Shown in pieces: positions 1 through 5,853 of a stretch of DNA of 7,151 nucleotides. The notes below the pieces were generated by a model, which searched no databases, was not told the DNA's origin, and worked only from the letters and a program-made list of their open reading frames with translations. Within the stretch, counting starts at the first letter, position 1; each line of letters begins with the position of its first letter. Origin of the DNA: Deltaproteobacteria bacterium (GTDB lineage: Bacteria > Desulfobacterota > Syntrophobacteria > B119-G9); the NCBI GenBank assembly GCA_003646715.1, contig QMLL01000084.1, forward strand, positions 1 through 7,151, read 5' to 3'. The translations under genes were made by a program, and so were the position numbers.

Positions 1-289
1 ATTCACCTTTTACTGAGAAATTCTATCGAAGGCAGGACAAAGCGTCCATCAATGTGACATTGCGAAATACACACAGAAAAATGAGAGGAACAGACGCAAA
101 ACAATTACTAAACATTCGCCAAAAATTGCGCGGACTTTATTTGGAGTTTGCACGCGGACGATTTTGTCGGCGCGAAAACCCCTACCCCCGGTAGTGCATC
201 TGATGAAAACTCCGCGATGCGGAGCGACAAGAACAGACCAACTTGAACTGCGTGAAAAGCATGTGAAACGATCGGATTATTTTCACGTC
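1..289. other. Gene-free stretch beside the tRNA unit
   Basis: I find no convincing gene here. The longest open frame is 3-194 on the plus strand (63 codons, no start at its left end), and its product resembles nothing I recognise. The stretch does hold structure. A hairpin has arms CTCCGC (210-215) and GCGGAG (219-224) around a 3-base loop. An 8-bp perfect inverted repeat pairs CGTGAAAA (251-258) with TTTTCACG (280-287). The word GCGGAC occurs twice, at 130-135 and 154-159. A C-rich run lies around 178-190. Locally GC-rich patches sit inside AT-rich DNA. It could be ordinary spacer, an unrecognised RNA, or a dispersed intergenic element; the sequence alone does not decide. Confidence 0.4.
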
Positions 290-324
290 AATAAAAATAA
301 GGGCTAAGCACTCTCGCCTAACCC
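290..324 (-). terminator. Intrinsic terminator of the tRNA-Arg unit
   Basis: Read on the minus strand, GGGTTAGGC (324-316) pairs with GCTTAGCCC (309-301). This gives a 9-bp stem with two G-U pairs around the loop GAGAGT, followed at once by TTATTTTTATT. It starts 11 bases past the CCA end of the tRNA. Position, stem and U-rich tail all fit a Rho-independent terminator for that transcript. Confidence 0.75.
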
Positions 325-335
325 CTTGATTTCTC

Positions 336-412
<77 letters not shown>

Positions 413-433
413 AATCTCCAAAAAGGCAATACT

Positions 434-462
434 TTCTATCAGTTGTGGTTCTTTTTGTCAAT
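434..462 (-). promoter_or_regulatory. Sigma70-type promoter for tRNA-Arg
   Basis: On the minus strand a perfect -35 box TTGACA (462-457) is followed, after exactly 17 bases, by TAGAAA (439-434), which matches the -10 consensus at four of six positions. Transcription would begin near 427, about 15 bases before the mature 5' end of the tRNA at 412, leaving a short leader for RNase P to remove. Confidence 0.65.
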
Positions 463-563
463 ACGTTTTGACGCCCCAAAATCTTGGAATTTGCGTCGGA
501 GCTAGTATCTTTATAATCATCTTCCAAAACATTATCAAGGCCGCCCTGACAATACATCTTTTC

Positions 564-593
564 TTTACAAAAATGTTTCGACCTCTGTAAGAT
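564..593 (+). promoter_or_regulatory. Candidate promoter for the PilZ-like gene
   Basis: TTTACA (564-569, five of six matches to the -35 box) is followed after 18 bases by TAAGAT (588-593, four of six matches). The overlapping GATAAT (591-596) is a closer -10 match but sits too far from this -35. The imperfect palindrome TTGTTAAACAA (596-606) lies at the expected start-site region and could be an operator. The call is tentative. Confidence 0.3.
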
Positions 594-680
594 AATTGTT
601 AAACAAAATTGCATCTGCCGGATGTCTAATCGAACGATAAAATTGTTCGATCCAGAAAATGTGGAGTCGGAGGATATATC

Positions 681-1031
681 ATGGCCGAGGACACCAAAGA
701 AAAAAGGAAAAACATCAAAACAAAACTCGAGATCCCTGTCATATATAGTGCAAATGGGCAAAAAGGTCAGGGAAGAGCACGTGATATCACCGGAAAATTT
801 GCGATGATCGTATGTCATCAGCCTCTTAAGTTAAATACAATTATCAGGATCAGATTCAGCGGAGGACCACTCAAACAACCTATAGAAGCAGAAGGCGAAG
901 TGGTATGGACCAATCAGTACGGGCCTGATGATGAAATCACTCCCAGAGGTATGCGTATAAAATTTACCCAAATCGAAGACAACGACAGACAAATTCTCGA
1001 AACCTTGGGAAGCGAACTGGAAATGTTGTAG
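681..1031 (+). CDS. Short PilZ-like protein with degenerate ligand motifs
   Basis: This 116-residue cytoplasmic protein consists of one PilZ-type beta-barrel domain. Visible hallmarks are a basic N-terminus running into IPVIY (18-22), the strand RARDITGKFAMI (32-43), EAEGEVVWTN (69-78) and a closing GMRIKF segment followed by an acidic helix (90-109). PilZ domains usually bind cyclic di-GMP through RxxxR and (D/N)xSxxG. Here the aligned positions read as a K/E-type sequence and D35-I-T37-G-K-F40, so both motifs are degraded and nucleotide binding is doubtful. It may instead be a protein-binding PilZ relative. The start is fixed by CGGAGG (668-673) seven bases before the ATG; an overlapping +1-frame start at 622 has no comparable site. 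The phosphatase gene follows after 90 bases on the same strand and may be co-transcribed. Confidence 0.8.
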   Translation: MAEDTKEKRKNIKTKLEIPVIYSANGQKGQGRARDITGKFAMIVCHQPLKLNTIIRIRFSGGPLKQPIEAEGEVVWTNQYGPDDEITPRGMRIKFTQIEDNDRQILETLGSELEML

Positions 1032-1048
1032 AAAACTGGAGGATTTAT

Positions 1049-1096
1049 TGTTAACATAGGATCGTGGCTTTTTCTTCATCTTCCAAACTGTTAACA
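1049..1096. repeat. Paired TGTTAACA palindromes between two genes
   Basis: Two identical copies of the 8-bp perfect palindrome TGTTAACA lie at 1049-1056 and 1089-1096 in the gap between the PilZ-like and phosphatase genes. They are 40 bp apart centre to centre, close to four helical turns. The second copy ends 12 bases before the ribosome binding site of the phosphatase gene. A one-base-longer relative, TGTTAAACA, occurs at 597-605 near the candidate PilZ promoter. The arrangement would suit a dimeric repressor binding two sites, but no regulator is identified. Confidence 0.35.
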
Positions 1097-1121
1097 CCTG
1101 TCATGGCGAGGAGGGGCTAAA

Positions 1122-1757
1122 ATGACCAGAATATTTTTGGTACGGCACGGGCAAACAGCCTGGAATGTCGGTGAAATTTTCCGAGGAAGAGCCGATATTC
1201 CTCTCGACGAAACCGGCCTTAAAGAGGCAGATCTGGCCGGGGATGCTCTGAAAGATGAAACCATTCATGCTATTTATAGCAGCCCGCTAAAACGATCAGT
1301 GCAAACAGCCGAAGGCATCGCTAAATACCATGACCTTCCCGTACAACCTCTTGAAGCAATAATTGACATCAGCTACGGAGAGTGGGAGGGGAAAGAAAAC
1401 CAGGAAGTGAAGGAGAAATACCCCGAGCTGTACAATCTCTGGCTAACAGAGCCGCATAAAGTTCGTTTTCCGGGTGGAGAAACTCTCGATGAAGTTCGAA
1501 CACGCACAATGAGTGCAATTGAAGAACTTATCAATAAGCACCCTGGGGAGAGTATCGTCCTGGTTGCACACCGGGTCCCAAACAAAGTGATCAGCTGTGC
1601 TGTGCTGGGATTGGATAATAGCCACTTCTGGAGAATAAAACAGGACACCGCCTCAACGAATCTCTTTATCTACGACAATAACCAGTGGATAATTGCTTAC
1701 TTGAACAATACGTTTTATCTCAAGGTGCTGGGAAAACCGGCGTTATCAGACTTCTGA
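1122..1757 (+). CDS. Histidine phosphatase family (phosphoglycerate mutase-like) protein
   Basis: A 211-residue cytoplasmic enzyme of the histidine phosphatase superfamily, which removes phosphate from small molecules through a phosphohistidine intermediate. The catalytic set is complete: R8-H9-G10 near the N-terminus with H9 as nucleophile, R58 in SPLKRSVQTA, the acid E87 in YGEWEG, the FPGGET loop (116-121) and the second histidine H150. The second-histidine motif reads AHRVPNK rather than the common SHGG form. It is followed by LDNSHFWRIKQDTAS, which I recall as typical of a distinct, unassigned branch. The family includes the alpha-ribazole phosphatase CobC, and a B12 riboswitch lies 1.6 kb downstream, but that is weak support and I do not assign CobC. 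The start is supported by AGGAGG (1109-1114) seven bases upstream. No clear terminator follows. Confidence 0.88.
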   Translation: MTRIFLVRHGQTAWNVGEIFRGRADIPLDETGLKEADLAGDALKDETIHAIYSSPLKRSVQTAEGIAKYHDLPVQPLEAIIDISYGEWEGKENQEVKEKYPELYNLWLTEPHKVRFPGGETLDEVRTRTMSAIEELINKHPGESIVLVAHRVPNKVISCAVLGLDNSHFWRIKQDTASTNLFIYDNNQWIIAYLNNTFYLKVLGKPALSDF

Positions 1758-1830
1758 TTGCAGAAAGAAACGGCGCAGCATATTACCCAGGAAAAGATCT
1801 GTTCCTTAAGCTTACTGGATCATCAACGGC

Positions 1831-1998
1831 TCACTTGTATTTATCTTTATTTTTTAGATAGTTACAGTAGCAGGAAATAAGTATCAAAAAACCCAGGAGC
1901 AGCAGGGTCCACTCACCGTGCTTGTAAAGTTTATAAAAACCAGTGAAGAAAATAAAAATTCCGCCCGCTGTTGCGGCTAAAAGCATTTGTTTTGACAT
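1831..1998 (-). CDS. Small two-helix membrane protein, unknown function
   Basis: A 55-residue reading frame on the minus strand, below usual length cut-offs. The product begins MSKQ and then has two hydrophobic segments: residues 5-22, rich in Leu, Ala, Phe and Gly, and residues 30-45, rich in Leu and Ile. They are separated by a short polar turn (YKLYKHGE) and followed by a Lys-rich tail ending KNKDKYK. That is the shape of a helical-hairpin inner-membrane protein with its tail probably in the cytoplasm. Ribosome binding is credible: GGGGAGGG (2011-2004) places GGAGG six bases before the ATG at 1998. A second ATG directly before it (2001) would add one Met. The gene lies antisense in the gap between the phosphatase and Smr genes. 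I do not recognise the family; coding status rests on the Shine-Dalgarno site and the clean membrane topology. Confidence 0.6.
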   Translation of the reverse strand: MSKQMLLAATAGGIFIFFTGFYKLYKHGEWTLLLLGFLILISCYCNYLKNKDKYK

Positions 1999-2018
1999 CA
2001 TTGCCCTCCCCTGCGGAA

Positions 2019-2363
2019 ATGTATCATCAAGTCATGCAAGATAACAATCTACCACAAAACGATAGCGAGATACCAGAAGTAGTTGAAATCCCCATCACTG
2101 GAACTATCGATCTTCACACATTTCATCCCAGAGAAATTAGTGATCTCTTGTCTGAATACCTCAAAGCGTGTATTGAAAGAGGTATCTTTGAAGTCACGAT
2201 AATTCACGGGAAAGGAACCGGGGTTTTGCGAGAAAGAGTTCATCGGTTCCTCTCATCCTGTGACTTTGTTGCCGATTTCCGACTCGCGGATGCTCGTTCC
2301 GGTGGCTGGGGTGCAACCGTAACAATTCTCAAAAAACCTGATAAAGCAGAGAAAAATGATTAA
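2019..2363 (+). CDS. Smr-domain protein (MutS2 C-terminal type, stand-alone)
   Basis: Beginning at the ATG at 2019, the product has 114 residues. After a 25-residue polar N-terminus it is a single Smr domain: DLH (31-33), an amphipathic helix, the IIHGKGTGVLR loop (61-71) and GGWGATVTIL (95-104). Smr domains occur at the C-terminus of MutS2 and as stand-alone proteins, and many nick or cut branched DNA or RNA. The DLH and HGKG motifs expected of active members are present. The frame stays open upstream to a TTG at 1971, but an N-terminus from there would cross the divergent small membrane-protein gene and has no good ribosome site. Even 2019 has only a weak GCGGAA upstream, and 2034 is another possible start. 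The last eight bases overlap the HAD hydrolase gene, so the two are probably translated together. Confidence 0.85.
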   Translation: MYHQVMQDNNLPQNDSEIPEVVEIPITGTIDLHTFHPREISDLLSEYLKACIERGIFEVTIIHGKGTGVLRERVHRFLSSCDFVADFRLADARSGGWGATVTILKKPDKAEKND

Positions 2364-3162
2364 AGCAATTTTATTTGATTACGGGGGTGTTTATGGCGGA
2401 GAAGGTTTTTCAGCGCTCCTGAAACGCCTGGCCAAAATTTCCGGAAAGCCCTATGAATTTATTTTTAGTCTCGCATTTAGAAAGATTTGCATTGAGGACG
2501 GATTCGTGGCCGGAAAAGTCCCGGAAGAATATTTCTGGAAAGAAATTTTAAGGGGTCTGAATTTATCAGAAGACAAAGTTGACATAAACGAACTTAGAGA
2601 ATACATGTACGAATATTTCAAACCCAGAGATTACATGGAAAAACTGGTAGACAGTTTGCGATCTTCGCATGTTGTGGGGTTATTGTCGGATCAGACTGCC
2701 TGGCTCGATGAACTGGACCGAAGGTATAACATATACTCGCATTTCGATTACCTGTTCATTTCTTTTAAAATAGGTTTGACAAAACATGATCCCAAAATCT
2801 TCGATTACGCCTGCGAAAAAATGCAGATAGCTCCTCCTGAGGTGTATTTTGTGGACGATAATCCCGAAAACATCCAGCTTGCTCTAAAAAAAGGGCTTAA
2901 GGGACACGTTTACAGGGATTTTGACGCCCTTATCAAGGAAATGAAGGAACTGGGTATTCTGAAAAACCGGAACTCCAGGAAAAAGATTCCTCTTGAGAAG
3001 GCAATCAAACCATACATAAAAGAACTGGAAGATGCCCTTGAACTGAGGCACCCTTCTCCAACAATTTATCTTGACGCCATACAATACAGGCTAAGGCTTT
3101 TAAAAAAATTCATAAACAGGGTTCAAGAGCGCTATGAGTTTGAAATCTATGAAGATTTCTGA
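2356..3162 (+). CDS. HAD-superfamily hydrolase (subfamily IA-like) with C-terminal extension
   Basis: A 268-residue cytoplasmic protein. Residues 1-195 are a haloacid dehalogenase-like phosphatase. Motif I is ILFDYGGV with nucleophile D8; the usual second Asp is replaced by G10, as in DxGG/DxGN relatives such as the sugar phosphatase YihX. Motif II is LLSDQT (S111), motif III is K143 in GLTKHDPKIF, and motif IV is YFVDDNPENI (D167, D168). A helical cap occupies roughly residues 15-90. Residues 200-268 form an extra Lys/Arg/Glu-rich, helix-prone tail that I do not expect in this family and cannot identify. The start overlaps the Smr stop by eight bases (ATGATTAA), with only a weak purine-rich site, which suggests translational coupling. 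The substrate cannot be inferred. Loss of the second Asp may slow or alter phosphatase chemistry. Confidence 0.85.
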   Translation: MIKAILFDYGGVYGGEGFSALLKRLAKISGKPYEFIFSLAFRKICIEDGFVAGKVPEEYFWKEILRGLNLSEDKVDINELREYMYEYFKPRDYMEKLVDSLRSSHVVGLLSDQTAWLDELDRRYNIYSHFDYLFISFKIGLTKHDPKIFDYACEKMQIAPPEVYFVDDNPENIQLALKKGLKGHVYRDFDALIKEMKELGILKNRNSRKKIPLEKAIKPYIKELEDALELRHPSPTIYLDAIQYRLRLLKKFINRVQERYEFEIYEDF

Positions 3163-3197
3163 CGCACAAAAAATCTCGCCGCAAACAATTTCTGTTA

Positions 3198-3226
3198 TTG
3201 ACACGAAAGTTTTGGTGGAGTAAAGA
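3198..3226 (+). promoter_or_regulatory. Possible upstream promoter, TTGACA with weak -10
   Basis: A perfect TTGACA (3198-3203) lies 17 bases before TAAAGA (3221-3226, three of six matches). It would start transcription about 100 bases before the riboswitch. It is an alternative to the TATAAT at 3308 and is weaker at the -10 position. Confidence 0.25.
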
Positions 3227-3284
3227 TAGGAAAGTTATGATTCACGTATAAGAAACGTACAGGTATCTCAAAACCGGGCAAGCA

Positions 3285-3313
3285 ACTTTAGTGTTTAACT
3301 AAGCATTTATAAT
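3285..3313 (+). promoter_or_regulatory. Candidate nrdJ promoter, perfect TATAAT
   Basis: A perfect -10 box TATAAT lies at 3308-3313, and a start near 3320 would sit just before the riboswitch aptamer at 3337, the expected geometry. The -35 region is poor: the 17-base position reads ACTTTA. TATACT (3319-3324) is a second possible -10. A weak -35 could mean an activator is needed or simply a modest promoter. Confidence 0.4.
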
Positions 3314-3336
3314 ACTTGTATACTTTATAGTCTACG

Positions 3337-3541
3337 ATCCAGGTTCAACCGGTGTTTGAGATTTAAATGGCAAACCGGTGAAACTCCGGTGCGTGCCCTC
3401 CGCTGTGAATCCATTACTTTGAAACGAATGGATAAGCCAGAAACCGGCCTGTACGGGAGTACGAACAAGTGGTTTTCGGGGAAGGGTCACCCGGGACCAT
3501 CTTGAGGATTGAGCTGTGAGCAGAACGTATTATCCTGCTTG
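3337..3541 (+). ncRNA. Cobalamin (B12) riboswitch aptamer
   Basis: The conserved core of the cobalamin riboswitch is readable. CCGG-TGAAACT-CCGG (3375-3389) forms P4 with the hallmark GGTGAAACTCC, followed by the C-rich TGCCCTCCGCTGTGAA (3394-3409). The B12 box AAGCCAGAAACCGGCCT (3434-3450) is one base shorter in the purine loop than the consensus I remember. A hairpin ATCCATT/AATGGAT (3409-3415 with 3427-3433) and a small GTAC-GGGA-GTAC hairpin (3451-3462) flank the box. The closing stem pairs ATCC (3337-3340) and TCAA (3345-3348) with TTGA (3502-3505) and GGAT (3506-3509). A hairpin AGCAG/CTGCT (3519-3523 with 3535-3539), with an 11-base loop, may be P13. The element leads into a terminator and then nrdJ, so it controls that gene by transcription termination. 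The identification is firm; the exact edges are approximate. Confidence 0.92.
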
Positions 3542-3557
3542 AAAATCCCGGAAACTT

Positions 3558-3596
3558 ATCCTTTGAGGGTTCTGACCCCAAAAGGATTTTTATTTT
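3558..3596 (+). terminator. Riboswitch-controlled intrinsic terminator before nrdJ
   Basis: ATCCTTT (3558-3564) pairs perfectly with AAAGGAT (3581-3587). After a small internal loop, GGGT (3567-3570) pairs with ACCC (3575-3578) around the tetraloop TCTG, and TTTTATTTT follows. It ends 35 bases before the nrdJ start. The nrdJ ribosome site lies beyond it, so the expression platform acts at transcription and not by hiding the ribosome site. Two upstream stretches could compete for its 5' arm: GAGGAT (3504-3509) and GGATAAG (3430-3436). Confidence 0.8.
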
Positions 3597-3630
3597 CTTA
3601 TACTTCATCACGTGGAAGGAGAAAATAATA

Positions 3631-5853
3631 ATGGCTAATGCATCTCAGATTACCGAGACCATTCCCGTTAAGGAACCAACCAGTTTCAGGCTAAAGCCCA
3701 TTCCATTGACCGATAACGCGAGGGTCGTTTTGGAAAAACGTTATCTAAAAAGAAACGAAAAGGGCGAAGTACTTGAAACCCCGGAAGATCTCTTCTGGAG
3801 AGTGGCAAGAGCTATAGCGGAAGCAGACAAAATCTATGATGGAGATGCAGACGTCGAAGGATTAGCGTTTAAATTCTACGAAATGATGGCGAACCTTGAA
3901 TTTATACCAAACTCACCAACGTTAATGAATGCCGGCCGCTCTCTCGGGCAGCTATCCGCTTGTTTCGTACTTCCCGTGGACGATTCTATCCAGAGTATTT
4001 TCGAAGCAATAAAACACACTGCAATGATTCACAAGAGCGGTGGTGGGACAGGATTTTCTTTTTCCCGCCTGCGCCCTGAAAATGACGTGGTTCATTCAAC
4101 CAAAGGTGTATCGAGCGGTCCAATCTCTTTTATTACAGTATTTGATGCTGCTACAGAAGCGATCAAACAGGGTGGAACACGCAGGGGCGCAAATATGGCC
4201 ATTCTCAGAATTGACCACCCGGATATTGAAAAATTTATCACGTGCAAAAACGATCTGAAAAAACTGAATAATTTTAATATATCTGTTGGAATTACCGAAA
4301 GTTTTATGAAAGCCGTGGAAAAAGACCTGGATTACGGTCTTATCAATCCCAGAACCGGCGAACAGGTTAAAACCGTTAACGCGAGAGAAGTGTTCCTTAA
4401 AATAGTAGAGTCAGCCTGGAAAACCGGAGAACCGGGAATCGTCTTCCTGGATAGGATTAATAAGGATAATCCAACCCCGCACCTGGGCAAAATTGAATCC
4501 ACCAACCCCTGCGGAGAACAACCTTTGCTTCCATTTGAATCATGTAACCTTGGTTCCATAAACCTTTCAAAAATGGTGGAAAATGGTTCCATCAACTTTG
4601 ACAAACTTAGAGAATGCGTGTGGTTGTGCGTGCACTTCCTGGATAATGTAATTGACGTAAACAAGTATCCGCTGCCCGAGATCGAAGAGAATACCAAGAA
4701 AAATAGAAAAATAGGTCTCGGAGTAATGGGATTTGCCGATCTGCTGATCAAGCTTGGCGTTCAGTACAATTCCGATGAAGCCCTGGAAATTGCCAGGAAA
4801 GTAATGGGCTTCATCCAGGAAGAATCCAAAAAGGCTTCGGCCGAACTTGCCAAAGAACGCGGTAATTTCCCCAGCTATGCAGGAAGTATCTATGATAACG
4901 GTGACACTCCTTACATGAGAAATTCCACGACTACCACCATTGCCCCAACCGGGACCATCAGTATCATTGCCGGGTGTTCCAGTGGGATCGAACCCATATT
5001 TGCCGTGTCTTTTATAAGGCGAGTCCTTGAAGGGACAGAGCTTGTGGAAGTACACCCAATATTCCTGAAGATAGCCAAAGAACGCGGATTTTATTCTGAT
5101 GACCTCGTAAAAAGAATTGCATCCAAGGGAAGAATACAGGATTTCTCAGAAATCCCTGACGATGTTAAAAAGATCTTCGTAACAGCCCACGATGTAACTC
5201 CCGAGTGGCATATCCGTCTGCAGGCGGCTTTCCAGGAATTTACCGACAATGCTGTCAGCAAAACCATCAATTTCCCCTTCACCGCTAAACCGGACGACGT
5301 CTATAACGCTTACATGCTGGCCTACAAGCTTGGATGCAAGGGCTTAACCATCTACAGGGACGGAAGTCGGGAGCAGCAGGTACTCAGTGTTAAGAAACCC
5401 AAATTTACCCAGGTTGAACCCAGGCCACGACCGGAAAGGACTGTGGGAGTGACGGAACGAATAAACACCGGCTGTGGCAAACTTTACGTCACGATTAACA
5501 GTGATGAATACGGCATTTGCGAAGTCTTTGCCCAGATGGGAAAAGCAGGTGGCTGCGCTTATTCTCAGATAGAAGCAACCAGTCGTCTAATTTCTTTAGC
5601 ACTGAGATCTGGAGTAAAAGTTGAGTCAATAGTGAAACAATTGATGGGAATCAGGTGTCCATCACCTGTATGGAGCAACGGAGCCATGGTTGTTTCCTGT
5701 TCTGACGCTATTGCAAAAGTTATAAACAACCATGCAAAGGCCGGCATATCCAACGCTATTGCCGAAATGGGTGCATGCCCGGAATGCGGAGCAACCATAG
5801 AAAGGGAAGGTGGATGCCTGGTCTGCAGATCCTGCGGATTTTCACGATGCTAG
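3631..5853 (+). CDS. nrdJ: Adenosylcobalamin-dependent (class II) ribonucleotide reductase
   Basis: A 740-residue cytoplasmic enzyme that reduces ribonucleotides to deoxyribonucleotides, using adenosylcobalamin as radical source and so needing no oxygen. Residues 20-100 are the N-terminal region, and the ten-stranded barrel runs to about 580. The catalytic set is complete: redox Cys C111 (SACFV), N292-P-C294-G-E296 with C294 as thiyl radical site, redox partner C305 in ESCNLGSINL, and the phosphate loop TTTTIAPTGTIS (433-444). A TSCPD-type domain (about 603-710, GIRCPSPVW) follows. The tail is C716-x2-C719, C729-x2-C732-x2-C735 and C740 at the extreme C-terminus, as in the NrdJ_Z family; C735-x4-C740 resembles the shuttle pair of class I NrdA. 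AAGGAG (3616-3621) fixes the start. No second subunit gene is needed or present. Expression is governed by the cobalamin riboswitch and terminator directly upstream. Confidence 0.98.
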   Translation: MANASQITETIPVKEPTSFRLKPIPLTDNARVVLEKRYLKRNEKGEVLETPEDLFWRVARAIAEADKIYDGDADVEGLAFKFYEMMANLEFIPNSPTLMNAGRSLGQLSACFVLPVDDSIQSIFEAIKHTAMIHKSGGGTGFSFSRLRPENDVVHSTKGVSSGPISFITVFDAATEAIKQGGTRRGANMAILRIDHPDIEKFITCKNDLKKLNNFNISVGITESFMKAVEKDLDYGLINPRTGEQVKTVNAREVFLKIVESAWKTGEPGIVFLDRINKDNPTPHLGKIESTNPCGEQPLLPFESCNLGSINLSKMVENGSINFDKLRECVWLCVHFLDNVIDVNKYPLPEIEENTKKNRKIGLGVMGFADLLIKLGVQYNSDEALEIARKVMGFIQEESKKASAELAKERGNFPSYAGSIYDNGDTPYMRNSTTTTIAPTGTISIIAGCSSGIEPIFAVSFIRRVLEGTELVEVHPIFLKIAKERGFYSDDLVKRIASKGRIQDFSEIPDDVKKIFVTAHDVTPEWHIRLQAAFQEFTDNAVSKTINFPFTAKPDDVYNAYMLAYKLGCKGLTIYRDGSREQQVLSVKKPKFTQVEPRPRPERTVGVTERINTGCGKLYVTINSDEYGICEVFAQMGKAGGCAYSQIEATSRLISLALRSGVKVESIVKQLMGIRCPSPVWSNGAMVVSCSDAIAKVINNHAKAGISNAIAEMGACPECGATIEREGGCLVCRSCGFSRC

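Noticed and set aside
3..194. Open frame of 63 codons entering from the left edge, plus strand
   Set aside because: It has no start in view, no ribosome site at its internal ATG and an unfamiliar Arg-rich product. A frame this long is not surprising by chance across six frames.
1122..1757. Naming the phosphatase CobC because of the nearby B12 riboswitch
   Set aside because: The riboswitch precedes nrdJ, not this gene, and the AHRVPNK/NSHFWRIKQDT signature points to a different branch of the family.
1992..1997. Perfect TTGACA as a -35 box for the Smr gene
   Set aside because: No -10 box lies 15-19 bases downstream (the sequence there is GC-rich or GGAAAT-like), and TATCAT at 2022 is too far away and inside the gene.
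3308..3330. NrdR-box pair upstream of nrdJ
   Set aside because: The AT-rich stretch contains GTATAC, but its arms do not match the 16-bp NrdR palindrome and no second box at the proper spacing was found.
3414..3611. 65-codon minus-strand frame across the riboswitch
   Set aside because: It is antisense to a conserved structured RNA and terminator, which explain the sequence better.
4332..5055. Two long overlapping minus-strand frames inside nrdJ
   Set aside because: They are shadows of a fully conserved nrdJ coding sequence.
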